64,000 nucleotides of DNA, taken from Streptomyces sp. NBC_01463 (lineage in GTDB: Bacteria; Actinomycetota; Actinomycetes; Streptomycetales; Streptomycetaceae). The stretch spans positions 2,852,001 through 2,916,000 of the forward strand of contig CP109468.1 of assembly GCA_036227345.1 (NCBI GenBank). The letters are read 5' to 3'. This document shows, piece after piece, positions 47,697 to 56,934 of the stretch. Below the pieces are notes generated by a model that saw nothing but the letters and a program-made list of their open reading frames with translations, did not search any database and was not told the origin of the DNA. The first letter of the stretch is position 1; the number at the start of each line of letters is the position of its first letter. A program made the translations under genes and the position numbers.

Positions 47697-49154
47697 GTGA
47701 TCCGCTACATCCGGCGCGCCGCCGCGTTCTGTCTGCTGCTCCTCGTGGCCCTGCTGGTGAACGCCGCCCGCGTCCAGGTCTTCGACGCCGACGAGCTCGA
47801 CGACAACTCCGCCAACCGCCGCTCCACGATCGACCGTTACGACCGGCCGCGCGGCAGCATCCTGGTCGGCGGCCGGTCCGTCACCGGCTCGAAGGACACC
47901 GGCGAGCAGCTCGCGTACGAACGCACCTACCGCAACGGCCCGCTGTACGCGCCGGTGACGGGGTACGCCTCGCAGACGTACGGCACCACCCTGATCGAGA
48001 ACGCCGAGGACGGGATCCTCTCCGGCACCGACTCCATGCTCGCCCCGCTCCCCTTCTGGAACGAGATCACCCGCAGCCGGCAGCCGGGCGGCGATGTCGT
48101 CACCACCATCAAGGACTCGATGCAACGGGCCGCCTACGAGGGGCTCGGCGGACGGAAGGGCGCGGTCGCGGCCATCGAGCCGACGACCGGCAAGATCCTG
48201 GCCCTGGTCTCGACACCCTCGTACGACCCCGGGCGGCTGTCCGGAACCGGTTCGTCCGTCACCGACGCCTGGCGCGAGCTCAACGCGTCCACGAGGCAGC
48301 CGATGCTCAACCGGGCGATCCGGCAGACGTATCCGCCCGGCTCCACGTTCAAGATCGTGACGGCCGCGGCGGCGCTGGACGCCGAGGTCGTCACCGATCC
48401 GGACGACGCGACCGACACCCCCTCCCCCTACGTCCTGCCGGGCACCACGACCACGCTGCCCAACGAGGCGAGCGGCTGCGAGAAGGCCTCCCTGGCCGAG
48501 GCGATCCGGGTCTCCTGCAACACCGTGATGGCGCACCTCGGGGTGGAGGTCGGTCTGGACGGCATGGTGGACGCTGTCGAGAAGTTCGGTTTCAACGACA
48601 CCGGGCTCAAGATCCCGTCCGGGGTGGCCAAGAGCAACTTCGACACGGAGATGAGCGACGACCAGCTCGCCCAGTCCGCGATCGGCCAGTTCGACACGAC
48701 GGCGACGCCGCTCCAGATGGCGATGGTGGCCGCGGCCGTGGCCAACGGCGGCGACCTCATGTACCCGCACCTGGTGGACCGGACGACCACCCACAGCGGC
48801 TCCACCGTCCGCACCACCGGCTCGCGTTCGTACCACCGGGCGATGAACCCGATGACGGCGATGCAACTGCGCCGGATGATGATCGACGTGGTGCAGGACG
48901 GCACCGGCACCAATGCGGCGATCGACGGGGCGACGGTCGGCGGCAAGACCGGCACGGCGCAGCACGGGATCGACAACTCCGGCATGCCGTATGCCTGGTT
49001 CATCTCATGGGCGCAGGCCGAGGGCTCCGCGAGGCCGGCCGTCGCGGTCGCCGTGGTCGTCGAGGACGCCGCCGCCGACCGGGCCGACATCAGCGGCGGC
49101 GGCAGCGCGGCCCCGATCGCCCGTTCCGTGATGGAGGAGGCGCTGGAAGACTGA
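47697..49154 (+). CDS. Class B penicillin-binding protein (PbpA-like)
   Basis: 485 residues. One N-terminal membrane anchor (about 7-24) is followed by a short dimerisation region and the transpeptidase. Its active-site motifs are SxxK ([15 protein letters not shown]), SxN ([10 protein letters not shown]) and KTG ([11 protein letters not shown]). It crosslinks peptidoglycan made by the SEDS protein encoded 34 nt upstream. No PASTA repeats are present. Confidence 0.95.
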   Translation: MIRYIRRAAAFCLLLLVALLVNAARVQVFDADELDDNSANRRSTIDRYDRPRGSILVGGRSVTGSKDTGEQLAYERTYRNGPLYAPVTGYASQTYGTTLIENAEDGILSGTDSMLAPLPFWNEITRSRQPGGDVVTTIKDSMQRAAYEGLGGRKGAVAAIEPTTGKILALVSTPSYDPGRLSGTGSSVTDAWRELNASTRQPMLNRAIRQTYPPGSTFKIVTAAAALDAEVVTDPDDATDTPSPYVLPGTTTTLPNEASGCEKASLAEAIRVSCNTVMAHLGVEVGLDGMVDAVEKFGFNDTGLKIPSGVAKSNFDTEMSDDQLAQSAIGQFDTTATPLQMAMVAAAVANGGDLMYPHLVDRTTTHSGSTVRTTGSRSYHRAMNPMTAMQLRRMMIDVVQDGTGTNAAIDGATVGGKTGTAQHGIDNSGMPYAWFISWAQAEGSARPAVAVAVVVEDAAADRADISGGGSAAPIARSVMEEALED

Positions 49155-49158
49155 TCCG

Positions 49159-50226
49159 GTGACGGATCCCAGGAGTGTCGCGGAGGCGCTGGACGCGGTG
49201 GAGCGGGAGGACCCGCGGCTCCGTGCCTTCATCGATGTGTGGCGCGACGAGGCGCTCGCCCGGGTGCCCGGGGCGGCCCGGCTCCCCCTGGCGGGGCTGC
49301 CGTTCGCGGTGAAGGGACCGGCCGGGATCCGCTCGTACGCCGCCCGCCGGCTGATCGCGGCCGGCGGCGTACCGGTCGGCGCGACCTCCGTGCCCGGCCC
49401 CGGCACGCACTGGAAGACCTGGGGTCTCGGCGCCCACGGCCGCACGGTCAACCCGTGGCGTCCCGACCGGACGCCGGGCGGTTCGTCGGCGGGCTCCGCG
49501 GTGGCGGTCGCGGCGGATCTGGTGGGGCTGGCGACCGGCAGCGACGGGGCGGGTTCGGTGCGGATCCCGGCCGCGTGGTGCGGGGTGTTCGGGCTGAAGA
49601 CGACCAACGGGCTGCTGCCCTCCCCCGACCGTTCGGGGCTCGCGTCCGCCGGGGTCCTCGCCCGGTCGGCCGCGGAGGCGGAGACGTATCTGCGCTGCGT
49701 CCTGGACGGCTACGCCCCGGCCCCGGCCGGGCTGCCCCTGCGCGCCGCCCACAGCCCCGGCCTCGGGTACGCGGACGTCGACCCGGAGGTCGCGGCGGTG
49801 GTGCGGGGCGCGGTACGGCGGCTGACCGCGGCGGGGGTGGTCCGGCTCGTGGACGGCGGCTGCGAGCTGCTGGACCCGGGGGCGGCCTGGCAGGCCGTAC
49901 GGAGCGGAGAGGTGCCGCGGTCCCTGGCGGAGCTCCGGCGCGAGAACGACCGCCGACTCGACGCCTTCTTCGCGGACACGCCGCTGCTCCTCACGCCCGT
50001 CACCCCCAACCGCCCGCACGGCCACGACGGTCCGGGCGGGCTCTACTCCACCGCGCTGACCTGGGCGTTCAACCTGAGCGGTCATCCGGCGGCGAGCGTG
50101 CCCGCCGGATTCACCCCGGACGGCTGCCCGGTCGGGCTCCAACTGGTGGCGCGCCGCGGCGCGGACGCCGCGCTGCTCGCCATGGCCCGTGCGGTGGAGG
50201 ACGCGCTGGGCCCCCTACGACCGTGA
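49159..50226 (+). CDS. Amidase-signature family hydrolase (short form)
   Basis: 355 residues against ~450-490 for GatA-like enzymes. The amidase signature is intact: Lys in FAVKGPAG, the cis-Ser loop in [17 protein letters not shown], and the nucleophile Ser in [16 protein letters not shown]. The [10 protein letters not shown] and C-terminal [15 protein letters not shown] segments are normal. The shortening is in the middle, where substrate loops lie. It hydrolyses an amide of unknown identity; it is not a GatCAB subunit by context. It starts 4 nt after the PBP gene and converges on the next gene. Confidence 0.9.
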   Translation: MTDPRSVAEALDAVEREDPRLRAFIDVWRDEALARVPGAARLPLAGLPFAVKGPAGIRSYAARRLIAAGGVPVGATSVPGPGTHWKTWGLGAHGRTVNPWRPDRTPGGSSAGSAVAVAADLVGLATGSDGAGSVRIPAAWCGVFGLKTTNGLLPSPDRSGLASAGVLARSAAEAETYLRCVLDGYAPAPAGLPLRAAHSPGLGYADVDPEVAAVVRGAVRRLTAAGVVRLVDGGCELLDPGAAWQAVRSGEVPRSLAELRRENDRRLDAFFADTPLLLTPVTPNRPHGHDGPGGLYSTALTWAFNLSGHPAASVPAGFTPDGCPVGLQLVARRGADAALLAMARAVEDALGPLRP

Positions 50227-50253
50227 CGGGCGGTCCCGGCGGGCGGCGCCCGG

Positions 50254-51147
50254 TCAGCCGGCCTCGGTCGCGGCTATCGGCTTGCGCGACTCGGCCCTGA
50301 CCTTGGCAGTGTCCAGCGCGGCCTTCTCCAGGTCGACCTCCTCCGGGTCCTGGAGCGCGGTCTCGGCGGTGACGACGGCGACGAAGGACGCGGTGTTGCC
50401 GTCGCCCCAGGCGCACATCGGGAGGGTGCTGCTGACGGCCCCCTCCTTCGACCGCACGACCTGGCAGGACACGGTGATCCCGTACCCGTCGGGGGTGAAC
50501 TCCCGGGCGGGGACGGCGATGGTCATGCCGTCGTTCTCGGCCGCGCCCTCCAGGATCTTGTCGCGGGTGAACTCCGGTCCCTTGATGCGGCCCCACAGGC
50601 CGGAGATGACCAGGGTGCCGCCGCTGTCGGAGGTGTACTGGGTGACGACGGCCTTCGCGTCACGGATGCTCGGGTCGTAGGTCTTCTCGATCTCCCGTCC
50701 CTCGGTCGACGAGAGGTCCTTCGCCAGCGTGTACTCGTCGTCGAGCAGCGTCCTGGGCACGGTCAGCCGGTACTCGGCCGCCGGGAAGCCCCCGGCCACC
50801 GGGAGTCCGCCGTCGTCCGCCGCGTCCACCAGCCGGGCGACGCCGAACGCGATGCCGCCGGCCACCACCAGGGCGCCGACGACGATCCCGGCGATCAGTC
50901 CGGCCCGGCTCCGCTTCGGCGGCGGCATGCCGGGGAACCCCGGACCGCCGAACGCGGGCCCGCCCCAGGGCTGGGGCGGCGGCGCCTGCGGATAGCCGTA
51001 GGGCGGCTGCCCCGGCACCGGCTGCCCGCCGTACGGGTTCTGCGGGGGCTGCTGCGGCGGGACGTACGGGCCTTGTCGCGGAGGGCCGTACGGACCCTGC
51101 TGCGGGTCGTACGGGCCCTGCGGCGGCTGGGGCGGCGGCGTGGTCAT
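50254..51147 (-). CDS. Proline-rich single-pass membrane protein
   Basis: 297 residues from the ATG at 51147. Residues 1-75 are a Pro/Gly/Gln/Tyr-rich cytoplasmic tail (QQGPYGPPRQGPYVPPQQ-type). One membrane helix follows (about 83-106), then a ~190-residue extracellular domain of mixed alpha/beta type with two Cys (SCQVV, PMCAWG). Such proteins are abundant in Streptomyces and unnamed. No enzymatic motif is seen. Confidence 0.8.
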   Translation of the reverse strand: MTTPPPQPPQGPYDPQQGPYGPPRQGPYVPPQQPPQNPYGGQPVPGQPPYGYPQAPPPQPWGGPAFGGPGFPGMPPPKRSRAGLIAGIVVGALVVAGGIAFGVARLVDAADDGGLPVAGGFPAAEYRLTVPRTLLDDEYTLAKDLSSTEGREIEKTYDPSIRDAKAVVTQYTSDSGGTLVISGLWGRIKGPEFTRDKILEGAAENDGMTIAVPAREFTPDGYGITVSCQVVRSKEGAVSSTLPMCAWGDGNTASFVAVVTAETALQDPEEVDLEKAALDTAKVRAESRKPIAATEAG

Positions 51148-51213
51148 GGCGCCCAAGTTACGTCATGCGGGCGAACGCCCTTTCGAGCCCCAGGTGCGGG
51201 CCGCGCGCCCGCC

Positions 51214-52104
51214 TCAACTCAGCGCCTCGCGGCGGCGCAGCCACTCGGCCGGCACCCCCTCGACCCCCGTGACCGCACCGACGACCCCGCCGGTGATGGC
51301 ACACGTCGTGTCGACGTCCCCCAGCCCCTCGGCCGTGGCCCACAGCGCCGCCTCCAGATCGTCCGGGTGCCGGGCCGCGGTCCACAGCGCGAACGGCACG
51401 GTGTCGTCGGAGCGGATGCGCTGCCCGTTGCCGAGCAGGTCGGCGGCCTTCCACGGCTCGGTGCCGAAGGGGACGTCCACGGCCCGCAGCAGTCCCTCCC
51501 GCACCGCCCCCGCCGGGGTCCGGCCGGCGACTCGGGCGAGCGTGAACTCGCCGCGCACCGCCAGCGCCGCGGCCACCGCGACCGCCACCGCCCCGGCGAT
51601 CCCCTCGGGGTGGGCGTGGGTGACCTCCGCCTGCAAGGCGGCCTGCGCGGCCGCGAAGCCGACGTCGCGGTGGAAGCGCGCGCCGAGCGGGGCGACCCGC
51701 ATCGCGGCGCCGTTGCCGAGGCTGCCGCCCTCGAAGAGTTCGGGGGCCAGCGTCCGCCAGTCCGCAGGGGAGGTCAGCAGTGCGGGCAGCAGGAGGTGCA
51801 TGCCGTGGCCGTAACCACGGCCCGGATCGACCTCGAAGGCGAGGGCGAAGAGCAGCGCGAGACGGTCCTGTTCGACCTGCCCGTGCTCGTCGAGCACGCG
51901 CTGGAGGGCGCGGGCCAGCGCGGTGTCGTCGGTCCAGTTCCAGACCGGCTCGGGCGGGGTGCGGCGTGCCCTGATCTCGTTGTACGCCTGCCTGGGCTCC
52001 CGGAAGAGGGGGAACCACCGCTCCCCGAACGCGTCCCCGAGCGCGAGCCCTTCGAGACTGCGGCGGGCTGCGGCGAGGTCCGGGGCGACAGTGGTGGAGG
52101 TCAT
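51214..52104 (-). CDS. ADP-ribosylglycohydrolase (DraG/ARH) family protein
   Basis: 296 residues from the ATG at 52104 with GGGAGG ~8 nt upstream. Metal-binding motifs are GLALGDAFGE, WTDDTALARAL (the Thr-Asp-Asp of the family), and the C-terminal GDVDTTCAITGGVVGA matching the usual GGDTDTxAAIxGA. It should remove ADP-ribose from a protein or nucleic acid, or act on a related N-glycoside. A partner ADP-ribosyltransferase is not in the window. Confidence 0.9.
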   Translation of the reverse strand: MTSTTVAPDLAAARRSLEGLALGDAFGERWFPLFREPRQAYNEIRARRTPPEPVWNWTDDTALARALQRVLDEHGQVEQDRLALLFALAFEVDPGRGYGHGMHLLLPALLTSPADWRTLAPELFEGGSLGNGAAMRVAPLGARFHRDVGFAAAQAALQAEVTHAHPEGIAGAVAVAVAAALAVRGEFTLARVAGRTPAGAVREGLLRAVDVPFGTEPWKAADLLGNGQRIRSDDTVPFALWTAARHPDDLEAALWATAEGLGDVDTTCAITGGVVGAVTGVEGVPAEWLRRREALS

Positions 52105-52211
52105 GGGGCCATCCTCCCGCCGCCGGCCCCGGACCGTACACGGGATTTCGGCCATGCCGCCTGCCCACCGCGCGGCCCCGGCCCGCCGCGGCCCCATGTG
52201 ATCCTGGTGCC

Positions 52212-52769
52212 ATGAACGATCGACGTGGTCCCGCCGTCGTCCGGGCTCCGGCCGGCGCCCTCTCCACCGTGGACGGGCTGTCCGCGATGCTCACCGGCTA
52301 CCTCCTGCAGACGGAGGCGGAGAAGGGCCGGCCCGTCGCGGACGCGGCCGCGCTGCCCGAGCGCTACCGGGCGGAGGCCGAGGACCCCGACAGGGCGTTC
52401 GCCGACGCCACCGTGTTCGTCGCGCGGGACGGGGAGACCGCCACCGGCTGTGTCGTGGTCACCGCATCCGTGGACGGCCGGGTGGAGATCAAGCGGCTGT
52501 GGACGGACCCCGCGCACCGCGGCCGGGGCGTCGCCTCCGCGCTGCTGGACGCCGCGCTCGCGCACGCGGCGCGGGAGGGGGTGCGCACCGTGCGGCTGTC
52601 GGTGTGGCAGTGGCGCACCGGTGCCCTCGCCCTGTACGAGCGGTTGGGCTTCACCGTCGTCCCGCCGTGGGACGAGCGTCCGGACCTGATCTGCATGGAG
52701 CGGCCGGCGGACCTCCGCCGCACCGCCGCGGACGCCGCCGCCCCCTGTACAGGACAGGAACGTTCGTAG
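52212..52769 (+). CDS. GNAT-family N-acetyltransferase
   Basis: 185 residues. The acetyl-CoA loop is WTDPAHRGRGVASALLDAALAHA, followed by the C-terminal WQWRTGALALYERLGF motif. It transfers an acetyl group to an unknown amine. It diverges from the ADP-ribosylglycohydrolase gene. Confidence 0.88.
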   Translation: MNDRRGPAVVRAPAGALSTVDGLSAMLTGYLLQTEAEKGRPVADAAALPERYRAEAEDPDRAFADATVFVARDGETATGCVVVTASVDGRVEIKRLWTDPAHRGRGVASALLDAALAHAAREGVRTVRLSVWQWRTGALALYERLGFTVVPPWDERPDLICMERPADLRRTAADAAAPCTGQERS

Positions 52770-52781
52770 ATCGTTGCAACC

Positions 52782-52946
52782 GTGACAGAGACCAACGGCA
52801 CGACGGACCGGCCCGGCAGCATCAGCCGCGAGGTGCCGGCCGGCCGCGGAGCGACCCTGCCGAACAGCCCGGCGGACCGGACGCGGGGCAGCCGGACCGC
52901 GGGTTTCCGGGATCCGGGCGGCCACGTCCGGGAGATCGCGCGATGA
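52782..52946 (+). CDS. Candidate small protein coupled to the DUF664 gene
   Basis: A 54-codon frame from a GTG at 52782, beginning MTETNGTTDRPGSISREV and ending GGHVREIAR. Third positions are about 90% G/C, in line with coding DNA, and its TGA overlaps the next ATG (ATGA). It is Arg/Gly-rich, likely disordered, with no family recognised. It could equally be the leader of the DUF664 gene; only the length and coupling support it. Confidence 0.42.
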   Translation: MTETNGTTDRPGSISREVPAGRGATLPNSPADRTRGSRTAGFRDPGGHVREIAR

Positions 52947-53491
52947 CCGCCGCACCCGGACCCGCGACAGCGGCCGCGACCGTCGCACCCGGTCCCACGG
53001 ACGCCGAGATCCGCGCGCTCCTGTCGTCCCTGGACGGCCAGCGCCGCCACGTCCTCGGCATCCTCGAAGGGCTCGACGAGGAGGCGCTGCGGCTGCCCGT
53101 GCTGCCGTCCGGGTGGACCTGTCTCGGCCTCGTCCAGCATCTGGCGCTCGATGTCGAACGGTTCTGGTTCCGTGCCGTGTTCACGGGCGACACGACCGTG
53201 ATCGCCGCCCTGGACGAGATCGACGACGCCTGGCAGGTGGACCCCGGCGTCACGGTCGCCGAGGTCCTCGACCGGTACCGCGCGGAGATCGCTCTCGCGG
53301 ACGCCGTCGTCACCGCGGCGGCGGCCGGTGCGCCCCTGGCCTGGTGGCCCCACGACCAGTTCGGCGCACCGCACCTGCACACCCTGCGGGACGTCCTGCT
53401 GCACGTCATCACCGAGACCGCGTGCCACGCCGGTCATCTCGACGCGGCACGCGAACTCCTCGACGGCCGGCGCTGGCTGGTCCTGACGTAG
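52943..53491 (+). CDS. DinB-like DUF664 protein
   Basis: 182 residues from the ATG at 52943 (GGGAG about 9 nt upstream). A four-helix bundle with the metal-ligand histidines of the DinB superfamily: SGWTCLGLVQHLALDVERFWF and VLLHVITETACHAGHLDAARELLDG (HxxxH-type). Members are thiol- or metal-dependent enzymes, mostly uncharacterised. Confidence 0.86.
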   Translation: MTAAPGPATAAATVAPGPTDAEIRALLSSLDGQRRHVLGILEGLDEEALRLPVLPSGWTCLGLVQHLALDVERFWFRAVFTGDTTVIAALDEIDDAWQVDPGVTVAEVLDRYRAEIALADAVVTAAAAGAPLAWWPHDQFGAPHLHTLRDVLLHVITETACHAGHLDAARELLDGRRWLVLT

Positions 53492-53516
53492 GGCCGCCGT
53501 TCGGACCGCTCCGGGC

Positions 53517-54626
53517 CTACCGGCCCTCCCCGCCGTCCGCGATGGCCTCGGCGACCTCCGCCACCCGCTCCTGCTCCTCCACCGCGAACCGCTCCCGGTC
53601 CAGCTGTTCGGCTATCTCCTCGTCCTGCGCCATGAGGAGGTCCAGGCTGGAGTCGCCCAGCTCCAGGACGCCCATGTCGACGTACGCCTTCTGGAGCCGT
53701 TCGCCCCACAGGCCGATGTCCTTCACGCACGGGACGATGCGGCTGAACAGCAGCTTGCGGAAGAGCTGGAGGAACTCCGAGTGCTCGGAGAGCTCCTTCG
53801 CCTCCTGCTTGCCGATGCCGAAGTTCTCCAGCACCTCCACACCGCTGAGCCGGTCGCGCATGAGGTAGCAGCCCTCGATGACGAACTCCTCGCGCTCGCG
53901 CAGTTCGGCGTCGCTCAGCTGCTTGTAGTAGTCGCGCAGCGCCATCCGGCCGAAGGCGACATGGCGGGCCTCGTCCTGCATGACGTACGCGAGGATCTGC
54001 TTCGGCAGCGGCTTGGTGGTGGTGTCGCGGATCATGCCGAATGCGGCCAGGGCCAGGCCCTCGATGAGGACCTGCATGCCGAGGTAGGGCATGTCCCAGC
54101 GCGAGTCGCGGAGGGTGTCGCCGAGCAGCCCCTGGAGGTTGTCGTTGACCGGGTAGAGCATCCCGATCTTCTCGTGCAGGAACCGGCCGTAGATCTCCGC
54201 GTGCCGCGCCTCGTCCATGGTCTGGGTCGCGGAGTAGAACTTGGCGTCCAGGTCGGGGACGGACTCGACGATGCGGGCCGCGCAGACCATGGCGCCCTGT
54301 TCACCGTGGAGGAACTGGCTGAACTGCCAGGAGGTGTAGTGCTTGCGCAGCTCTCCCCGGTCCTTCTCGGTCATCTTCGCCCAGTGCGGGGTGCCGTACA
54401 GGGTGAGGGCCTCGTCGGGGGTGCCGAGCGGGTCGGTGGGGTCGACCTCCAGGCTCCAGTCGATGCGCTTGTTGCCGTCCCACTGCTTGTCCTTGCCCTT
54501 CTGGTACAGGGCGAGGAGCCGCTCACGGCCGTCGTCGTAGTCCCAGCTGAACCGGGCGGCACCCGAGGCGGGCACCGTCCACAGCGGCTGCTCGGGGGCG
54601 GTGGTGTAGAGGTCGTGTGTCGACAC
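53517..54626 (-). CDS. Ferritin-like di-iron protein (R2/oxygenase type)
   Basis: 369 residues. Complete carboxylate-bridged di-iron ligand set: Glu in FLHGEQGAM, ExxH in QTMDEARHAEIYGRF, Glu in LIEGLALAAFG, and ExxH in VMQDEARHVAFGRMAL. The R2 radical tyrosine is not evident by eye. It resembles ribonucleotide-reductase-R2-like hydroxylases or oxidases of unknown substrate. It diverges from a second di-iron gene (AurF type) across a shared 179-bp promoter region, with a TetR regulator after that gene. Confidence 0.85.
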   Translation of the reverse strand: MSTHDLYTTAPEQPLWTVPASGAARFSWDYDDGRERLLALYQKGKDKQWDGNKRIDWSLEVDPTDPLGTPDEALTLYGTPHWAKMTEKDRGELRKHYTSWQFSQFLHGEQGAMVCAARIVESVPDLDAKFYSATQTMDEARHAEIYGRFLHEKIGMLYPVNDNLQGLLGDTLRDSRWDMPYLGMQVLIEGLALAAFGMIRDTTTKPLPKQILAYVMQDEARHVAFGRMALRDYYKQLSDAELREREEFVIEGCYLMRDRLSGVEVLENFGIGKQEAKELSEHSEFLQLFRKLLFSRIVPCVKDIGLWGERLQKAYVDMGVLELGDSSLDLLMAQDEEIAEQLDRERFAVEEQERVAEVAEAIADGGEGR

Positions 54627-54805
54627 GGACGGCTCCTTCGCCTCGCGGTCTTGCGGTAAGTCCCCCAGGACCTTTCTCAGTTGGCAGGTTCACACGCTGG
54701 TAGACGCCGGGTCAACAAGTCGCGCACAAGGGATTGACGGCCTTGCTGACAGGCAGTCTCATAGTGGGTGACCGTCGGTAACCCTTGGGAGAGGTACGTC
54801 CAGCC
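54627..54805. promoter_or_regulatory. Divergent promoter region of the two di-iron genes
   Basis: It contains TTGACG (about 54735) and CATAGT downstream, spaced ~20 nt apart, and GAGAGG 11 nt before the AurF-like ATG. No perfect operator palindrome was found for the nearby TetR protein. Confidence 0.35.
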
Positions 54806-55741
54806 ATGACGACCGTGACCGAACGCGATGTGCAGTTGCTCCGCGACGCACTCGGCCCGCTCCGCGACCGCGAGCAGATCGCCGAACGGCTGCTGGAGGC
54901 CTCGGCCAAGCACTCCTTCGACCCGGACAAGGAGCTCGACTGGGACGCGGCGGCCGAGGACGGCAAGTGGTTCTGGCCGCCCGAGCTGCTCTCCCTCTAC
55001 GACACCCCGATGTGGAAGCGGATGTCGCAGGAGCAGCGGCAGGAGCTGGCCCGCCACGAGGCCGCCTCGCTGGCCTCGCTCGGCATCTGGTTCGAGATCA
55101 TCCTGATGCAGCTGCTGGTCCGGCACATCTACGACAAGCCGGTGGTCAGCAACCACGTCCGCTACGCGCTCACCGAGATCGCCGACGAGTGCCGGCACTC
55201 GATGATGTTCGGCCGCATGATCACCTGGGGCGGCGCGCCCTGCTACCCGGTGCCGCGCCGCTACCACAATCTGGCGCGCGTCCTGAAGACCGTGTCCACG
55301 ACGCCCGGTTCGTTCGCGGCGACGCTGCTCGGCGAGGAGATCCTCGACTGGATGCAGCGGCTGACCTTCCCCGACGAGCGCGTCCAGACCCTGGTGCGCG
55401 GCGTGACCCGCATCCATGTCGTCGAGGAGGCGCGGCATGTCCGTTACGCCCGCGAGGAGTTGCGCCGCCAGATGGTGACCGCCCCGCGCTGGGAGCGCGA
55501 GCTCACCCGGGTGAGCTGCGGGGAGGCGGCGCGCGTCTTCTCCGTCTGCTTCGTCAATCCGCAGGTGTACGAGAACGTCGGCCTGGACCGCCGGGAGGCC
55601 GTGGCCCAGGTGAAGGCCAGCGGCCACCGGGCGGAGGTCATGCAGTCCGGGGCCAAGCGGCTGACGGACTTCTTCGACGACATCGGGGTCCTCAACGGGC
55701 CGGGACGCAGGCTGTGGAAGAGCTCGGGCCTGCTGGCCTGA
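54806..55741 (+). CDS. AurF-type di-iron N-oxygenase family protein
   Basis: 311 residues from the ATG at 54806. The di-iron ligand set is visible: Glu in ARHEAASLASLGIWFE, ExxH in EIADECRHSMMFGRM, Glu in LLGEEILDWMQRL, and ExxH in HVVEEARHVRYAREEL. AurF oxidises aryl amines to nitro groups, but this family includes many untested members and no aminobenzoate biosynthesis genes are nearby. Its divergent neighbour is another di-iron protein; a TetR regulator follows after 26 bp. Confidence 0.87.
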   Translation: MTTVTERDVQLLRDALGPLRDREQIAERLLEASAKHSFDPDKELDWDAAAEDGKWFWPPELLSLYDTPMWKRMSQEQRQELARHEAASLASLGIWFEIILMQLLVRHIYDKPVVSNHVRYALTEIADECRHSMMFGRMITWGGAPCYPVPRRYHNLARVLKTVSTTPGSFAATLLGEEILDWMQRLTFPDERVQTLVRGVTRIHVVEEARHVRYAREELRRQMVTAPRWERELTRVSCGEAARVFSVCFVNPQVYENVGLDRREAVAQVKASGHRAEVMQSGAKRLTDFFDDIGVLNGPGRRLWKSSGLLA

Positions 55742-55767
55742 CGGCGCCGGCGATTAGGCTGGCCGGT

Positions 55768-56520
55768 ATGACCCCTGCCGCAGCCGCGCCGCCCAGCCGT
55801 GCGTACCGAAGGCTCAGCGTCGAGGAACGCCGCACCCAGCTCCTGGGCGCGGCGCTCACCCTCTTCGCGCACCGGGCCCCCGACGAGGTCTCGCTCGACG
55901 AGGTCGCGACGGTCGCCGGGGTGTCCCGCCCCCTGGTCTACCGCTACTTCCCCGGCGGGCGGCAGCAGTTGTACGAGGCCGCGCTGAGGTCTGCCGCCGA
56001 GGAGCTGAAACTCTGCTTCGCCGAACCGGCCGTGGGCCCGCCCACGGAACGGGTGACACGGGTCCTGGACCGCTACCTCGCCTTCGTCGACCAGCACGAC
56101 GCAGGTTTCAGCGCCCTGCTGCGCGGCGGCAGTGTCGCCGAGACGTCCCGGACGAGCACGATCGTCGACGAGGTCCGGCGGGCGGCGGCCGAGCAGATCC
56201 TGCTGCATCTGGGCCGGGGCGCGGGCAGCGAACCCGCGCCGCGGCTGCGGATGATGGTGCGGACCTGGATCGCCGCGGTCGAGGCGGCCTCGCTGATCTG
56301 GCTGGACGAGGGGAAGCAGCCGGCCGCCTCCGAGCTGCGGGACTGGCTCGTCGACCAGTTCATCGGCCTGCTCGCCGTCACCGCGGCCACCGACCCGGAG
56401 ACCGCGGCCGCGGTGACCGAACTGCTGCCGCTGGAGACCGCGGCGGGCCCGGCCGGCCGGCTGGCGGACCGGCTGGTGCCCCTGATCGGCGCGGCGGCGC
56501 ATCTGCTGCCGGCGGACTGA
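55768..56520 (+). CDS. TetR-family regulator near the di-iron genes
   Basis: 250 residues. The N-terminal helix-turn-helix is [33 protein letters not shown]. The C-terminal ligand domain is unassigned. TAGGCT lies 7 nt before the ATG, suggesting a leaderless mRNA with its own promoter. From position it probably regulates the AurF-like/ferritin-like pair. Confidence 0.88.
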   Translation: MTPAAAAPPSRAYRRLSVEERRTQLLGAALTLFAHRAPDEVSLDEVATVAGVSRPLVYRYFPGGRQQLYEAALRSAAEELKLCFAEPAVGPPTERVTRVLDRYLAFVDQHDAGFSALLRGGSVAETSRTSTIVDEVRRAAAEQILLHLGRGAGSEPAPRLRMMVRTWIAAVEAASLIWLDEGKQPAASELRDWLVDQFIGLLAVTAATDPETAAAVTELLPLETAAGPAGRLADRLVPLIGAAAHLLPAD

Positions 56521-56581
56521 CCGGCAGGACCGGCAGGACCGGCAGACCGAGCCGCCCGGACCGATCGGTCAGACTGGGACG

Positions 56582-56848
56582 GTGAGAAGCGAGAACACCC
56601 CCTTCACAGGCGGGCCGCTGGACGGACGGGTCCTGCCCGTCCTCGTCGGCGCGACCGGCCACCCACCCAAGTGGTACGAGGTCCCGGTCCCGGACGCCGA
56701 CGGCGGCCCGGCCACCGTGCACGCGTACCGGAGGGTCCCGGCCGGGTACTCCAAGCGGCTGGGGATCCAGCGCGGCTGGGTGTACGAGTACGCCCCGGAG
56801 GGCCGCGAACGCCACCGCCCCAAGTGGCCCTGGTCGAAGCCCGGCTGA
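56582..56848 (+). CDS. Small conserved-type hypothetical protein
   Basis: 88 residues from a GTG that lies 6 nt after CAGACT (a -10-like hexamer, leaderless arrangement). The sequence [25 protein letters not shown]...[24 protein letters not shown] looks like a compact beta fold. No function recognised. The pseudokinase gene starts 86 nt downstream. Confidence 0.72.
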   Translation: MRSENTPFTGGPLDGRVLPVLVGATGHPPKWYEVPVPDADGGPATVHAYRRVPAGYSKRLGIQRGWVYEYAPEGRERHRPKWPWSKPG

Positions 56849-56934
56849 TGTCCCCGGCCGGAATGGGGGTGGGCGCGGCACCTCGGTCTAAGATCGACGG
56901 TCTGGTCCGAAGGACGGTCACAAGGGGGTGCGCC

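Noticed and set aside
49159..50226. GatA subunit of the tRNA-dependent amidotransferase
   Set aside because: The protein is ~100 residues too short, and no gatB or gatC is nearby; only a general amidase-signature enzyme can be claimed.
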